A stretch of 6,423 nt of DNA from Clostridiaceae bacterium (GTDB lineage: Bacteria; Bacillota; Clostridia; Oscillospirales; Acutalibacteraceae), in NCBI GenBank assembly GCA_016281115.1, contig JAEEHZ010000245.1, positions 1-6,423 on the forward strand, written 5' to 3'. The notes beneath the pieces were generated by a model. It ran no database searches and was not told where the DNA came from. It was given only the letters and a program-made list of their open reading frames with translations. The first letter of the stretch is position 1, and each line of letters starts with the position of its first letter. The position numbers and the translations under genes are program-made. This document shows positions 1 to 6,423 of this stretch, one piece after another.

Positions 1-25
1 ACAAATTCTGAGAGCATTTGCGCAT

Positions 26-544
26 ATGGATTTAAATCTTGATATAAAAAAAAGCTGCTGTTTTTCGGGACACCGAAAAATAGAGCCAAAAAAAGAACTT
101 GATATAAGAACTTGTTTGTTGAACCTTATAATGGACCTTGCCGAGGAAGGGTATAAGTATTATTATTGCGGTTGCGCGGTGGGCTTTGATTTGATGTGTG
201 CCGAAACGGTCATATCGCTTAAAAGTGAATATCCCATAAAGCTTGTTGCGGTAATCCCGTGTGATAACCAAAGCAAAAAATGGTCGGAAAATGACAGGAA
301 AATATACGACAAGGTGTTAAAATCTGCTGATTATGTGATTCAAACGGGAAAAGAACCGACAGCCGAAAACATGCGAAAAAGAAACCGCTATTTGGTTGAT
401 AACACGAGTTTTTGCATTGCTTACTGCAAACAGCTTCGCACCGGAACTGCATATACTCTTAGATATGCAAAAAGGAACAACAAAAAGATCATAAATGTCT
501 ACAACATAATTGAATATTACAGGCTGCAGGAAAGCTTGTTTTAA
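26..544 (+). CDS. DUF1273/YpsA-type SLOG family protein
   Basis: The 172-residue product has the hallmarks of the DUF1273 (YpsA) branch of the SLOG superfamily, a Rossmann-like fold related to DprA and LOG proteins. Visible motifs are CCFSGHR at residues 11-17, the glycine-rich turn GCAVGFD at 49-55 followed by an acidic residue (E60), the IPC..Q...W...D segment at about 78-90, RNRYLVD at about 119-125, and a C-terminal GTAYTLRYA before a final hydrophobic strand. In this fold the glycine turn is the likely ligand site, and family members are proposed to bind nucleotide-derived molecules. B. subtilis YpsA has been linked to cell division. The molecular function here is unknown. Length fits the family (about 170-180). 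No signal peptide or membrane segment is seen, so it is probably cytosolic. ATG at 26 is chosen because CCFTGHR-like motifs normally lie near the N-terminus, but its Shine-Dalgarno is poor (GAGAG at 10-14) and the frame stays open to the left edge. The family call is firm and the start is not. Confidence 0.9.
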   Translation: MDLNLDIKKSCCFSGHRKIEPKKELDIRTCLLNLIMDLAEEGYKYYYCGCAVGFDLMCAETVISLKSEYPIKLVAVIPCDNQSKKWSENDRKIYDKVLKSADYVIQTGKEPTAENMRKRNRYLVDNTSFCIAYCKQLRTGTAYTLRYAKRNNKKIINVYNIIEYYRLQESLF

Positions 545-586
545 AAAAGGGGATGCCTCACTGATAAAAAGTGAGACACCCCTTTT
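545..586. terminator. Bidirectional Rho-independent terminator between convergent genes
   Basis: Bases 545-561 pair with 571-586 around a 9-nt loop (562-570). The outer stem is AAAAGGGG against CCCCTTTT and the inner one CTCAC against GTGAG, with one bulged A and one C-A mismatch between them. The helix begins directly after the stop codon of the SLOG gene (542-544) and ends 14 nt before the stop codon of nadC (601). A T-run flanks the hairpin on each strand (583-586 on plus; the complement of 543-548 on minus), so it can end transcripts from both directions. Confidence 0.88.
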
Positions 587-600
587 ATATAAATGTTGAA

Positions 601-1434
601 TTATTTAATTTTAAGACTTATGTCAAAGGCTTTAACAGAGTGAGTGAGAGCGCCGACAGATATAATATCAACTCCTGTTTCGGCAACCGCCCTCAGTGTA
701 TTGAGCGTTATTCCGCCCGAAGCCTCCAATACTGCTTTGCCGTTGTTAATTTTAACAGCTTCTTTCATAGTGTCACAGTCCATATTGTCAAGCATAATAA
801 TGTCGCAGTTAGCATTGAGTGCTTCTTTAAGCTCATCAAGCGTGCGTACCTCAACCTCAATTTTGACCATATGACCTATTTTTTCTCTGAGCTTATTTAC
901 TGCAGCCGTTATTCCTCCGGAAGCGTCAATATGGTTGTCTTTGAGCATGGCAGCGTCGCTTAAATTAAAGCGGTGATTCTTACTTCCGCCGCAAACAACA
1001 GCGTATTTCTGCAAAGGTCTTAATCCCGGGAGCGTTTTTCTTGTATCTACAATACAGGCTTTTGTGCCTTCCGTGATTTTTGAATACTGCGCGGATGCCG
1101 TGGCTATTCCGCTCATATGCTGTAATATATTAAGTGCCGTGCGCTCGCCTTTAAGTATTGCGCGTGTTTTTCCGCTTATGGTTGCGATTATATCGCCTTT
1201 GTGTACCACTTGACCGTCGTTTATAAGCTTTTCTGCTTTTATATTAGGCTGCAAAAGCTCAAACACACGCAGGCAAACATCAATACCGCAAAGGACACCA
1301 TCCGCTTTAGCTATAAACCGCGCTGTGTTTTCGGCATTTTCATCAATGAGGTAATCCGTTGTTACATCAATATAATTTATGTCTTCAAGCAAAGCTCTTT
1401 TAATAAGATCGTCTATGTAAAAAGGATTAAGCAT
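601..1434 (-). CDS. nadC: Nicotinate-nucleotide diphosphorylase (carboxylating), quinolinate phosphoribosyltransferase
   Basis: NadC condenses quinolinate with PRPP, releasing CO2 and pyrophosphate, to give nicotinate mononucleotide in de novo NAD synthesis. It is a soluble cytosolic enzyme. The 277-residue reading shows the N-terminal domain with a DVTT motif (23-26), then the barrel with GERTALN (97-103), DTRKT (130-134), KNHR..LSD (152-160) and MLKDNH (163-168). These supply the basic residues R98, R132, K133, H154, R155 and K165 that bind quinolinate and PRPP in the family. MLDN (214-217), EASGGI (237-242) and GALTHS (261-266) line the phosphate end. Length is normal. The start is taken as ATG at 1434, which overlaps the end of nadB by 8 nt and has GGAAAAG (1439-1445) upstream, suggesting translational coupling. 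An in-frame GTG at 1449 would add five residues but has a weaker upstream site. All key motifs are intact. Confidence 0.96.
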   Translation of the reverse strand: MLNPFYIDDLIKRALLEDINYIDVTTDYLIDENAENTARFIAKADGVLCGIDVCLRVFELLQPNIKAEKLINDGQVVHKGDIIATISGKTRAILKGERTALNILQHMSGIATASAQYSKITEGTKACIVDTRKTLPGLRPLQKYAVVCGGSKNHRFNLSDAAMLKDNHIDASGGITAAVNKLREKIGHMVKIEVEVRTLDELKEALNANCDIIMLDNMDCDTMKEAVKINNGKAVLEASGGITLNTLRAVAETGVDIISVGALTHSVKAFDISLKIK

Positions 1435-2899
1435 CGTTCTTTTCCACACTTTCTTTTAGTACTGTTAATGCAACCATAGCAAGGCTTTTTGCCTCCAATA
1501 AATCACGCGACGGTTTATAACAATTCTGATTCAGTATATCAAATATTTCTTTCACACGTTCAAGCGCCTGTTTTTCAAGCTCCGGTTCAGGAATAACAAA
1601 ACAAACATTTTGCATAATTGAACGTATCTCTGTGCGCAAACCTTTGGGAATGTCTTTGTCTCCCGTGTGAGGGAGAGGGGGCAAGTTTTCTATCTTCTCA
1701 CCCTTTGTTTTTCCAAGCCGTTTTATGATATCGTCTGCTCCGCGCCTAGAAAAAACAAGAGCTTCAAGCAAAGAATTGCTCGCGAGACGGTTTGCGCCGT
1801 GTACGCCGCTGTGAGAGCACTCGCCTGCTGCATAAAGCCTGTCAACGGTAGTTTTGGCGTTAAGGTCGATATCTATACCGCCCATAAGGTAATGCTGACA
1901 GGGAAAAACAGGTATTTTATCCTTTGTGATATCAATTCCTTCTTCAAGGCACTTGTTGTAAATCATTGGAAATCTGTTCTTTAAGAAATCCGAAGGCTTA
2001 TTTGTGATGTCAAGGTAAAAATGCTCGTTTCCTCTGAGCTTACTTTCTCTTATAATTGCATTGGATACAACATCACGGGGCGCAAGATCGCCGCGCTCGT
2101 CATATTTTTTGGTAAATGTTTCGTTATTACAGTTGAGCAAAATCGCACCTTCACCGCGCACGGACTCACTTATCAAAAAGCGCTCACGATTTTCTTCGGC
2201 GGCAAATGCGGTGGGATGAAACTGTATATAACTCAAATTCTTTATTTTTGCGCCTAAAGCTGCCGCCAGCATTATGCCGTCACCTGTTGCAATAGCCGAA
2301 TTAGTTGTATATTTATATACACGTCCTATTCCGCCGGTGCACAGCATACAGTAATGGGCTGTTGTATATTTTTGTTCGTTGCCGCACAGCATTCCGAGCA
2401 AAAATCCGTTGTTTGCGTTCAGAATGGTATATACCGCAGTATTTTCAGCTATATCAATATTTCGGTGCTTTTTAACCTCCGCTATCAGTGCGTCCACTAC
2501 GGCCTTTCCCGTGCTGTCTTTGTGATAAACAATACGGTTTCTTGAGTGACCGGCTTCTAAAGTTTTTGCAAGTGTGCCGTCGGGTGCTGTATCGAAATCG
2601 ACGCCGTAATCCTTTAGCTTTAAAACATCCGAAGGACCTTCTGTTACAAGGACATTCACTGCCTCTTTGTCATTTTCATTTTTGCCTGCAACGAGGGTGT
2701 CGTTAAAATGCAGTTTATAATCGTCGTTTTCTTTGTCGAGCACGCAGGCGATACCGCCTTGTGCAAGGGAACTGTTGGAAAGCTCCAATTCCCGTTTACT
2801 GATAAGCAAGACGCTGATGTCTTTATCCGCAAAGCGCATAGCGGCATAAAGCCCCGCTACTCCCGTGCCGACTATTACAACGTCATATTCCGCTTTCAA
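1427..2899 (-). CDS. nadB: L-aspartate oxidase
   Basis: NadB is an FAD enzyme that oxidises L-aspartate to iminoaspartate, the first step of de novo NAD synthesis, handing the unstable product to NadA. The 490-residue protein opens with the dinucleotide motif GTGVAGLYAA (11-20), then SNSSLAQGGI (41-50). By alignment to the E. coli enzyme from memory, the substrate and catalytic residues are present: E115 in LEAGHS, H228 in QFHPT, R275 in APRDVVS, H336 in CQHYLMGG, and R371 in HGANRLASNSLLEA. A helical C-terminal domain (about 415-480) completes the fold. The R and H set favours aspartate oxidase over succinate dehydrogenase or fumarate reductase flavoprotein, as does adjacent nadC. It is somewhat shorter than the E. 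coli protein (about 540) but no motif is lost. The start is TTG at 2899, fixed by a good ribosome site 8 nt upstream and by the flavin motif lying just inside. It sits 19 nt behind secA. Confidence 0.96.
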   Translation of the reverse strand: MKAEYDVVIVGTGVAGLYAAMRFADKDISVLLISKRELELSNSSLAQGGIACVLDKENDDYKLHFNDTLVAGKNENDKEAVNVLVTEGPSDVLKLKDYGVDFDTAPDGTLAKTLEAGHSRNRIVYHKDSTGKAVVDALIAEVKKHRNIDIAENTAVYTILNANNGFLLGMLCGNEQKYTTAHYCMLCTGGIGRVYKYTTNSAIATGDGIMLAAALGAKIKNLSYIQFHPTAFAAEENRERFLISESVRGEGAILLNCNNETFTKKYDERGDLAPRDVVSNAIIRESKLRGNEHFYLDITNKPSDFLKNRFPMIYNKCLEEGIDITKDKIPVFPCQHYLMGGIDIDLNAKTTVDRLYAAGECSHSGVHGANRLASNSLLEALVFSRRGADDIIKRLGKTKGEKIENLPPLPHTGDKDIPKGLRTEIRSIMQNVCFVIPEPELEKQALERVKEIFDILNQNCYKPSRDLLEAKSLAMVALTVLKESVEKNDA

Positions 2900-2907
2900 A
2901 TAAATTA

Positions 2908-2913
2908 CCTTCT
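2908..2913 (-). promoter_or_regulatory. Ribosome binding site deciding the TTG start of nadB
   Basis: On the minus strand the gap between secA and nadB carries AGAAGG (within AAGAAGGT), 8 nt before the TTG at 2899-2897. No ATG or GTG start lies in frame between this site and the flavin-binding motif, so it supports TTG as the true start. The 19-nt gap is too short for an independent promoter, so translation of nadB most likely starts on the secA transcript. Confidence 0.75.
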
Positions 2914-2918
2914 TTTTA

Positions 2919-5807
2919 TTAATCTTGATTCATACCGCAGCATTTCTTGTATTTTTTGCCGCTTCCGCAGGGGCAGGGGTCGTTTCTGCCGACTTTTTGA
3001 GAAGCCTTTTTGATAACGGTCTTGTTTGCAGGCTGTGAACCGTCAGATCCGCTTGCAAACGTGGGCTTTGCAACCTGTTCACGCTTGATGAAGTTTTCTA
3101 CATTGAGCTTTGGCTGAGGCTTTGGCATCTGACCGGGCAGTATAACCTGGTGTGCCGCTGCTGCCTGCTTTGCGCGTTCTTCTTGGATACGCATGATCTC
3201 TTTTTGTTGTTCCAGGCGTTCAAACACGCGCTGAGGATTCGCAAGGATAAGCTTAACGGTATTCTCTTTAATTACCTCGATCATTTCGTCAAACATATCG
3301 GAGCCGTCGTTCCTGTATTCAACAACTGGGTCTCTCTGCGCAAACGCACGCAGACGTATGCCTTGTTTCAGGTTTTCCATATTGTCTATATGGTCCATCC
3401 AGTTTGTATCAACGGTTTTAAGCAAATATACTCTTTCAAGCTCACGCATAAGCTCAGAGGGTACCTTCGCTTCGTTTTCATCGTAGATATCGTCGGCCTT
3501 TTTCTGGAGAAGGTCTACTATATCCTCACGCTCATATTTTTCAAACTCTTCATAAGATTTCGGTAATTCGTCTCGGCTTTTTAACAGCCAACCCATACAA
3601 TACTCGGCGAGGGCGTCCATATTCCATGAGTCTTTCATATCGTCGTCGGGTAGGTAGAGCATAACCGCGTTTTCTATTACGGAGCTTACCATCTTTTTGA
3701 TGGTTTCTCTTAAGTCTTCACCGTTGAGGACCTGATCACGCTGAGTATAAATGATCTCTCTTTGTCGGTTCATAACATCGTCGTATTGAAGAACGTTTTT
3801 ACGTATCTCAAAGTTTCTGCCTTCAACCTTCTTCTGAGAATTCTCTATTTGATTTGACACGATCTTGTTTTCGATAGGCATATCATCGTCAACGTTAAGA
3901 GCGTTCATCATATTTTGTATACGCTCACCGCCGAAAAGACGCATCAAATCATCTTCAAGCGAAAGATAGAAACGGCTTTCACCAACGTCGCCCTGTCTGC
4001 CCGAACGTCCTCTCAACTGGTTGTCTATACGGCGTGATTCGTGACGCTCCGTGCCCATTATGAACAAACCGCCTGCCGCTTTTACTTCGTCGGCTTCCGC
4101 CTGAATATGCTCTTTGTATTTTGCATAGAGGTCAGCGTAGGTTTTACGGGCATCTATTATTTCGCTGTCATTAGTTTCGGCATAGCCTGTCGCTTCAACG
4201 ATAAGTTCTTCGGGTATCTGCATACGGCGCATTTCCGATTTTGCCATAAATTCAGCGTTACCGCCGAGAATAATATCTGTACCACGGCCTGCCATATTGG
4301 TAGCAATGGTCACAGCGCCCTTTTTACCTGCCTGAGCAACAATTTCAGCTTCTTTTTCGTGATGTTTTGCGTTGAGCACATTATGAGCTATGCCGCGCCT
4401 TTTAAGAAGCTTGCTTAAAACTTCGGATTTTTCTATTGAAATTGTACCTACAAGAACAGGTTGACCTTTTTCGTGACACTTTTCAATATCATTCATAATG
4501 GCGTTGAATTTTGCCGCTTCTGTTTTGTATATAACATCGTGGTGGTCTGTTCTCATAATAGGCTTATTTGTGGGGATCTCAACAACGTCAAGCTTGTATA
4601 TTTCTCTGAATTCGCCTTCTTCGGTCATAGCAGTACCTGTCATACCCGAAAGCTTAGTATATAAGCGGAAATAATTTTGAAATGTTATTGTAGCCAAAGT
4701 TTTGCTTTCGCTTTCAACAGTAACGCCTTCTTTGGCTTCTATTGCCTGGTGTAAGCCCTCATTGTAGCGTCTTCCGTACATAAGACGGCCCGTAAATTCG
4801 TCAACAATTATAACGCCGTCGTCGTTCACTACGTAATCTATATCGCGCTTCATAACGCCGTTTGCCTTGATAGCCTGGTTGATGTGATGCTGGAGGGTAA
4901 GGTTATCCATATCGGTTAGGTTTTCAACACCGAAATATTCCTCGGCTGCCTTTACGCCCACAGGGGTAAGTGTAGCGGTTTTTGCTTTTTCGTCAACAAC
5001 GTAGCCTATATTATGTTCTTTATAGTATTCGTCTTTGTCCTCTTTGGCGTCAATTTCTTTAAATACTTCTCTTTTTAATGTGCGTGCAAATGAGTTCGCT
5101 CTTTCATATAAATCGCTTGATTTATCGCCACGCCCCGAAATGATAAGCGGTGTTCTCGCTTCATCAATAAGTATAGAGTCCACCTCGTCCACAATACCGA
5201 AATTGTGTCCGCGCTGAACCTTCTGATTTTTATAAACCACCATATTATCTCTCAGGTAGTCAAATCCCATTTCGTTGTTCGTGCCGTAGGTTATATCGGC
5301 GTCATACGCCTTCTTACGCGCGTCGTTATCAAGGTCGTGTACGATAAGTCCTACGCTCAGTCCCAGATATCTGTACAGCTTGCCCATCCACTCAGAGTCA
5401 CGCTTTGCAAGATAGTCATTGACGGTAACTATATGCACGCCTTTTCCCGTTAAAGCGTTGAGATACGCAGGCAAGGTAGCAACAAGTGTTTTACCTTCAC
5501 CTGTTTTCATTTCGCTTATTCTGCCCTGGTGCAAAACAATACCGCCTATAATCTGAACGGGGAAGTGTTTCATTCCCAAAACACGCCATGCTCCCTCACG
5601 GCAAGTAGCAAATGCCTCGGGTAATATATCGTCAAGAGTTTCTCCGCTTGCAAGTCTCTCTTTTAAAATCCTTGTTTGGTCTTTTAATTCGCTTTCGCTC
5701 ATTGCGGCGTATTTTTCCTCAAGAGCCAAAACCTTGTCGCAGATAGGTTTTATCCTTTTAAGCTCTTTTTTACTGTAGTCGCCGAATAATGCCTTTAAAA
5801 TTCCCAC
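2919..5807 (-). CDS. secA: Protein translocase subunit SecA (ATPase)
   Basis: SecA is the ATP-driven motor that pushes unfolded preproteins through the SecYEG channel at the cytoplasmic membrane. The 962-residue protein is complete. The first nucleotide-binding domain has Walker A at 101-108 (KTGEGKTL) and Walker B DEVD at 207-210, followed by SILIDEARTP. The preprotein cross-linking domain follows at about 225-370. The second nucleotide-binding domain has MAGRGTDIILGG (505-516), GTERHESRRIDNQLRGRSGRQGD (585-607) and SRFYLSLEDDLMRLF (611-625). The helical scaffold and IRA1 region (about 640-835) include TVDTNWMDHIDNM (798-810). A low-complexity linker (about 880-938) leads to a zinc tail with C945, C947, C956 and C957, which in other species contacts SecB or membrane lipid. 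It is longer than B. subtilis SecA (about 841), largely through an insertion at about 517-578. The start is GTG at 5807, matching the usual MG(I/L)L..FGDYS N-terminus. It is the second visible gene of the minus-strand train, with nadB downstream. Confidence 0.98.
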   Translation of the reverse strand: MGILKALFGDYSKKELKRIKPICDKVLALEEKYAAMSESELKDQTRILKERLASGETLDDILPEAFATCREGAWRVLGMKHFPVQIIGGIVLHQGRISEMKTGEGKTLVATLPAYLNALTGKGVHIVTVNDYLAKRDSEWMGKLYRYLGLSVGLIVHDLDNDARKKAYDADITYGTNNEMGFDYLRDNMVVYKNQKVQRGHNFGIVDEVDSILIDEARTPLIISGRGDKSSDLYERANSFARTLKREVFKEIDAKEDKDEYYKEHNIGYVVDEKAKTATLTPVGVKAAEEYFGVENLTDMDNLTLQHHINQAIKANGVMKRDIDYVVNDDGVIIVDEFTGRLMYGRRYNEGLHQAIEAKEGVTVESESKTLATITFQNYFRLYTKLSGMTGTAMTEEGEFREIYKLDVVEIPTNKPIMRTDHHDVIYKTEAAKFNAIMNDIEKCHEKGQPVLVGTISIEKSEVLSKLLKRRGIAHNVLNAKHHEKEAEIVAQAGKKGAVTIATNMAGRGTDIILGGNAEFMAKSEMRRMQIPEELIVEATGYAETNDSEIIDARKTYADLYAKYKEHIQAEADEVKAAGGLFIMGTERHESRRIDNQLRGRSGRQGDVGESRFYLSLEDDLMRLFGGERIQNMMNALNVDDDMPIENKIVSNQIENSQKKVEGRNFEIRKNVLQYDDVMNRQREIIYTQRDQVLNGEDLRETIKKMVSSVIENAVMLYLPDDDMKDSWNMDALAEYCMGWLLKSRDELPKSYEEFEKYEREDIVDLLQKKADDIYDENEAKVPSELMRELERVYLLKTVDTNWMDHIDNMENLKQGIRLRAFAQRDPVVEYRNDGSDMFDEMIEVIKENTVKLILANPQRVFERLEQQKEIMRIQEERAKQAAAAHQVILPGQMPKPQPKLNVENFIKREQVAKPTFASGSDGSQPANKTVIKKASQKVGRNDPCPCGSGKKYKKCCGMNQD

Positions 5808-5818
5808 TGTATATCAAA

Positions 5819-5825
5819 TCCTTTC
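5819..5825 (-). promoter_or_regulatory. Ribosome binding site of secA
   Basis: GAAAGGA lies on the minus strand 11 nt before the GTG start at 5807-5805. The spacing is on the long side, but no better purine-rich site occurs closer. A second copy of the same core (AAAGGATTT) lies 25 nt further upstream at 5841-5849, inside the last codons of the preceding gene, and precedes a different ATG. Confidence 0.55.
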
Positions 5826-5837
5826 AGTTGCATAAAA

Positions 5838-6423
5838 TTAAAATCCTTTGCCTATGGCTATCGGGGCGGTATATGAAGTTTCGGCTCCGTCAATATAATA
5901 GCACAGGCAGATCTCTACGCTGTGTTTTGTGGTGTCAATATAAGGAACGCCGTTATTTCCGGGGCTTGGAATCGTTACCTCTAAGACATCTTTGAACAGA
6001 TCATATATTTTTGATATTTTATCGTTTTTCTTAAGTGACGCAATGCCGTTTCCTGCTTTGCCCATTGCCAGAACAGATATCTTGTCAACATATTTGCCGT
6101 CTTTTTTTTGGTCAAATTTTATATATTTACGGTCGATCAAAATTGGTTCGCTCCACTCAGAGCCGTCAATGCGGATTTTTACCGCAAAATCAATGTCATC
6201 GGTGCTGATAGTACCGCCTGAGCTTTTAGTTGCTGTGTCCAGCTGAGAGCTGCGCTCTGCAATAAGGCGCAGATCGCTTACATAAATATTTTCGGGTTCT
6301 GTTTTAATATATGAGTTGTTAAAGCTCAAATTCTGCGGTGTGCCGTATGTGCTGTTTTCGTCGGTTATTTGAATGGGGGAGCGGGCAACAACGCCGTCGT
6401 CGCTTGCAAGACGCAACTCACAT
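5838..6423 (-). CDS. Unrecognised protein, 3' part (5' end beyond the window)
   Basis: I do not recognise this family. The frame is open from the right edge to the TAA at 5840-5838, about 194 residues. The only in-frame start candidate near the edge is TTG at 6416, but codons continue in frame beyond it (a Glu and a Cys), only 7 bases of upstream sequence are visible, and they show no convincing ribosome site. I therefore treat the gene as truncated by the window. The visible part has no strongly hydrophobic segment. It is polar with alternating hydrophobic residues, suggesting beta structure. A similar strand-turn-strand motif, ending in PI.I after a DG turn, appears three times (residues about 2-18, 79-95 and 170-189, counted from the TTG), the last copy nearly at the C-terminus. 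This could be a modular surface or secreted protein, or a soluble repeat protein; nothing seen decides. It lies 30 nt before secA on the same strand and is probably co-transcribed with it. Confidence 0.75.
   Translation of the reverse strand, partial: CELRLASDDGVVARSPIQITDENSTYGTPQNLSFNNSYIKTEPENIYVSDLRLIAERSSQLDTATKSSGGTISTDDIDFAVKIRIDGSEWSEPILIDRKYIKFDQKKDGKYVDKISVLAMGKAGNGIASLKKNDKISKIYDLFKDVLEVTIPSPGNNGVPYIDTTKHSVEICLCYYIDGAETSYTAPIAIGKGF

Noticed and set aside
571..963. Plus-strand frame of 130 codons opposite nadC
   Set aside because: It lies fully antisense to a well-conserved nadC, begins inside the terminator stem, and its product resembles no known family. It is a shadow frame.
1435..1449. 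GTG at 1449 as the nadC start
   Set aside because: It adds five residues (MWKRT) not typical of NadC, its upstream purine run is weak, and the ATG at 1434 has a better site and the usual coupled overlap with nadB.
2900..2990. Possible separate promoter for nadB in the end of secA
   Set aside because: The minus strand shows AT-rich pieces such as TATGAAT and TTAATA, but no -35 element at suitable spacing, and the stretch encodes the conserved SecA zinc tail.
3150..3566. Plus-strand frame of 138 codons opposite the 3' part of secA, and other antisense frames across secA and nadB
   Set aside because: All are contained in highly conserved minus-strand genes, have cysteine/phenylalanine-rich shadow-like composition, and I identified no family match for them.
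5795..5833. A true SecM-like arrest peptide controlling secA
   Set aside because: Twelve residues are too few to span the ribosome exit tunnel, and no arrest motif of the SecM type is visible. It is kept only as a possible short upstream frame.
5992..6246. Plus-strand frame of 84 codons opposite the unidentified gene
   Set aside because: The minus-strand frame is longer, reaches the window edge, ends 30 nt before secA on the same strand, and has coherent internal motifs. The plus frame has no supporting context.

Overview
The window looks like a chromosomal housekeeping segment of a low- to moderate-GC Bacillota organism, most likely a clostridium. The pointers are a SecA with a CxCx8CC zinc tail and a long insertion in its second nucleotide-binding domain, a DUF1273 (YpsA-type) SLOG protein, clear Shine-Dalgarno sequences, and mixed ATG/GTG/TTG starts. 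Genus or species cannot be set from what is visible.

Layout, left to right. On the plus strand, positions 26-544 encode a SLOG-superfamily protein of the DUF1273/YpsA family. A hairpin at about 545-586, with T-runs on both sides, separates it from a convergent minus-strand gene train. Read in the direction of transcription (right to left), that train is: the 3' part of an unrecognised, apparently repeat-built protein (6423-5838, cut by the window edge), secA (5807-2919), nadB (2899-1427) and nadC (1434-601). Gaps are 30 nt and 19 nt, then an 8-nt overlap, so these four genes probably form one transcript ending at the shared hairpin.

Function. SecA is the ATPase motor of the Sec protein export system. 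NadB (L-aspartate oxidase) makes iminoaspartate, and NadC (quinolinate phosphoribosyltransferase) turns quinolinate into nicotinate mononucleotide. The enzyme between them, NadA (quinolinate synthase), is not in the window. The YpsA-type protein belongs to a fold class proposed to bind nucleotide-derived ligands, so its position facing an NAD operon is suggestive but unproven.

Most of the window is ordinary and well conserved, and I see no mobile element, CRISPR array, RNA gene or defence system. There is no gene-free stretch over 300 bases. The points most worth a second look are the unidentified protein upstream of secA, which seems to carry a recurring strand-turn-strand module, and the placement of nadBC behind secA without nadA.
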